A DNA stretch of 64,000 nt from Pterobdella sp. o SKG-2022 (Eukaryota > Annelida > Clitellata > Hirudinida > Piscicolidae), in contig OZ038322.1 in the NCBI GenBank assembly GCA_964035795.1, forward strand, positions 23,022,359-23,086,358. Direction: 5' to 3'. The position numbers were made by a program, and so were the translations under genes. The first letter of the stretch is position 1, and each line of letters begins with the position of its first letter. A model generated the notes under the pieces. That model was given only the letters and a program-made list of their open reading frames with translations. It did no database searches and was not told the origin of the DNA. Positions 63,484 through 64,000 of the stretch are shown in pieces.

Positions 63484-63563
63484 GAAGCTATAATTTTAGA
63501 TAAGCTTAGCTCTATCATAAATCGTTTAGTGATAAAGCTAAACTTATCGCAAATTATAGCTTT
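63484..63563. repeat. 80-base near-perfect hairpin (foldback element)
   Basis: 63484-63517 and 63530-63563 are inverted copies with 5 differences in 34 (core AAGCTATAATTT / AAATTATAGCTT). The 12-base centre itself pairs TAAA with TTTA around TCG. The whole is a long stem with almost no loop, as in a small foldback transposon or a miRNA-like precursor. Confidence 0.7.
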
Positions 63564-63693
63564 TGATTCGCAAAAAACGTGTTAAAATTTTCTGTCAATT
63601 GGTATTTTTCGTTACAAAATACTAAAAAAAAATACCTGCAATGTCTTTGAAAAATTTATCATCGCTCTTGGACTCTTTGTAGCATGACTCTAT

Positions 63694-63876
63694 ATGAAAT
63701 ACTCTGTCAAAAACGTTGAAAATATTAGCTCAGCAACCTATGTTGATGCTGTTCCACCATGGCATGCCTTGCTTATAACCAAAAGAACCTTACAAGTACC
63801 TGTAGATATCACTGATTTGGAAGTTGTTTTGACTTTTCAGTCTGCCTCAGTTTTGAGGTATTTATTGAAGACGTAG
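63694..63876 (+). other. Unassigned short ORF
   Basis: A 60-codon frame from an ATG (63694) to TAG with above-background GC and balanced composition (ATYVDAVPPWHALLITKR, then QVPVDITDLEVVLTFQSAS). A splice donor is not obvious. It could be an exon of a gene continuing past the window, or a transposon relic. No family recognised. Confidence 0.25.
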
Positions 63877-64000
63877 AAAAAATCTTAGCAAACATTTAAA
63901 TGAGTTTTTATACGTTAATTTTGTATTGTGTTTATTTTTGATGAAATTTACTCAAATTAATAAGATTTTGATTAAGGAGAAAAATTGTTTTATTGTTTAT

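Overview
This window is an AT-rich stretch of an animal (metazoan) genome. Genes are split by introns with GT/AG borders, intron lengths run from about 50 bases to many kilobases, and most of the sequence is non-coding. The gene content (a complexin, an axonemal CFAP119 protein, a lectin/CUB/sushi membrane protein) is animal-specific. APE-type and RLE-type non-LTR retroelement remnants and several tandem arrays also fit an invertebrate genome. I cannot name the species from sequence alone.

Layout. 1-11 kb holds no gene I can identify. It contains two tRNA-like elements with an extended acceptor stem (2.4 and 4.9 kb), a 5'-truncated L2/CR1-like LINE on the minus strand (2.9-3.8 kb), a few coding-like islands of unknown identity (4.6-5.9 kb), and a decayed APE-type LINE on the plus strand (about 6.0-8.7 kb) with a (TATC)n tract at each end. 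At 10.9-13.4 kb lies a complete complexin gene (TATA-like box, probable 5' UTR intron, five coding exons, C-terminal CaaX box). 13.4-31 kb is gene-poor, with a 25-copy 30-bp satellite (15.06-15.81 kb) and an 11-copy 44-bp minisatellite (24.29-24.77 kb).

From about 47.6 to 53.0 kb runs a type I membrane protein gene: SUEL/rhamnose-binding lectin, CUB, sushi/CCP, one transmembrane helix and a 259-residue cytoplasmic tail. A signal-peptide exon of matching phase sits at 31.1 kb, which would give a first intron of about 16 kb. That interval contains an antisense, polyadenylated RLE-type retroelement fragment. At 55.0-56.7 kb is a single-exon gene for a PTB-like-domain protein. Only 235 bases after its stop begins a nine-exon CFAP119 (CCDC189) gene that ends at 61.3 kb. 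The last 2.7 kb holds a (ATT)n microsatellite, an 80-base near-perfect hairpin and one unassigned short ORF.

The genes do not form an obvious pathway: complexin acts in regulated exocytosis, CFAP119 in cilia or flagella, the lectin/CUB/sushi protein at the cell surface, and the PTB-like protein probably as an intracellular adaptor. Exon models were built by hand from splice signals, reading-frame continuity and family motifs; no alignment or RNA evidence was available.
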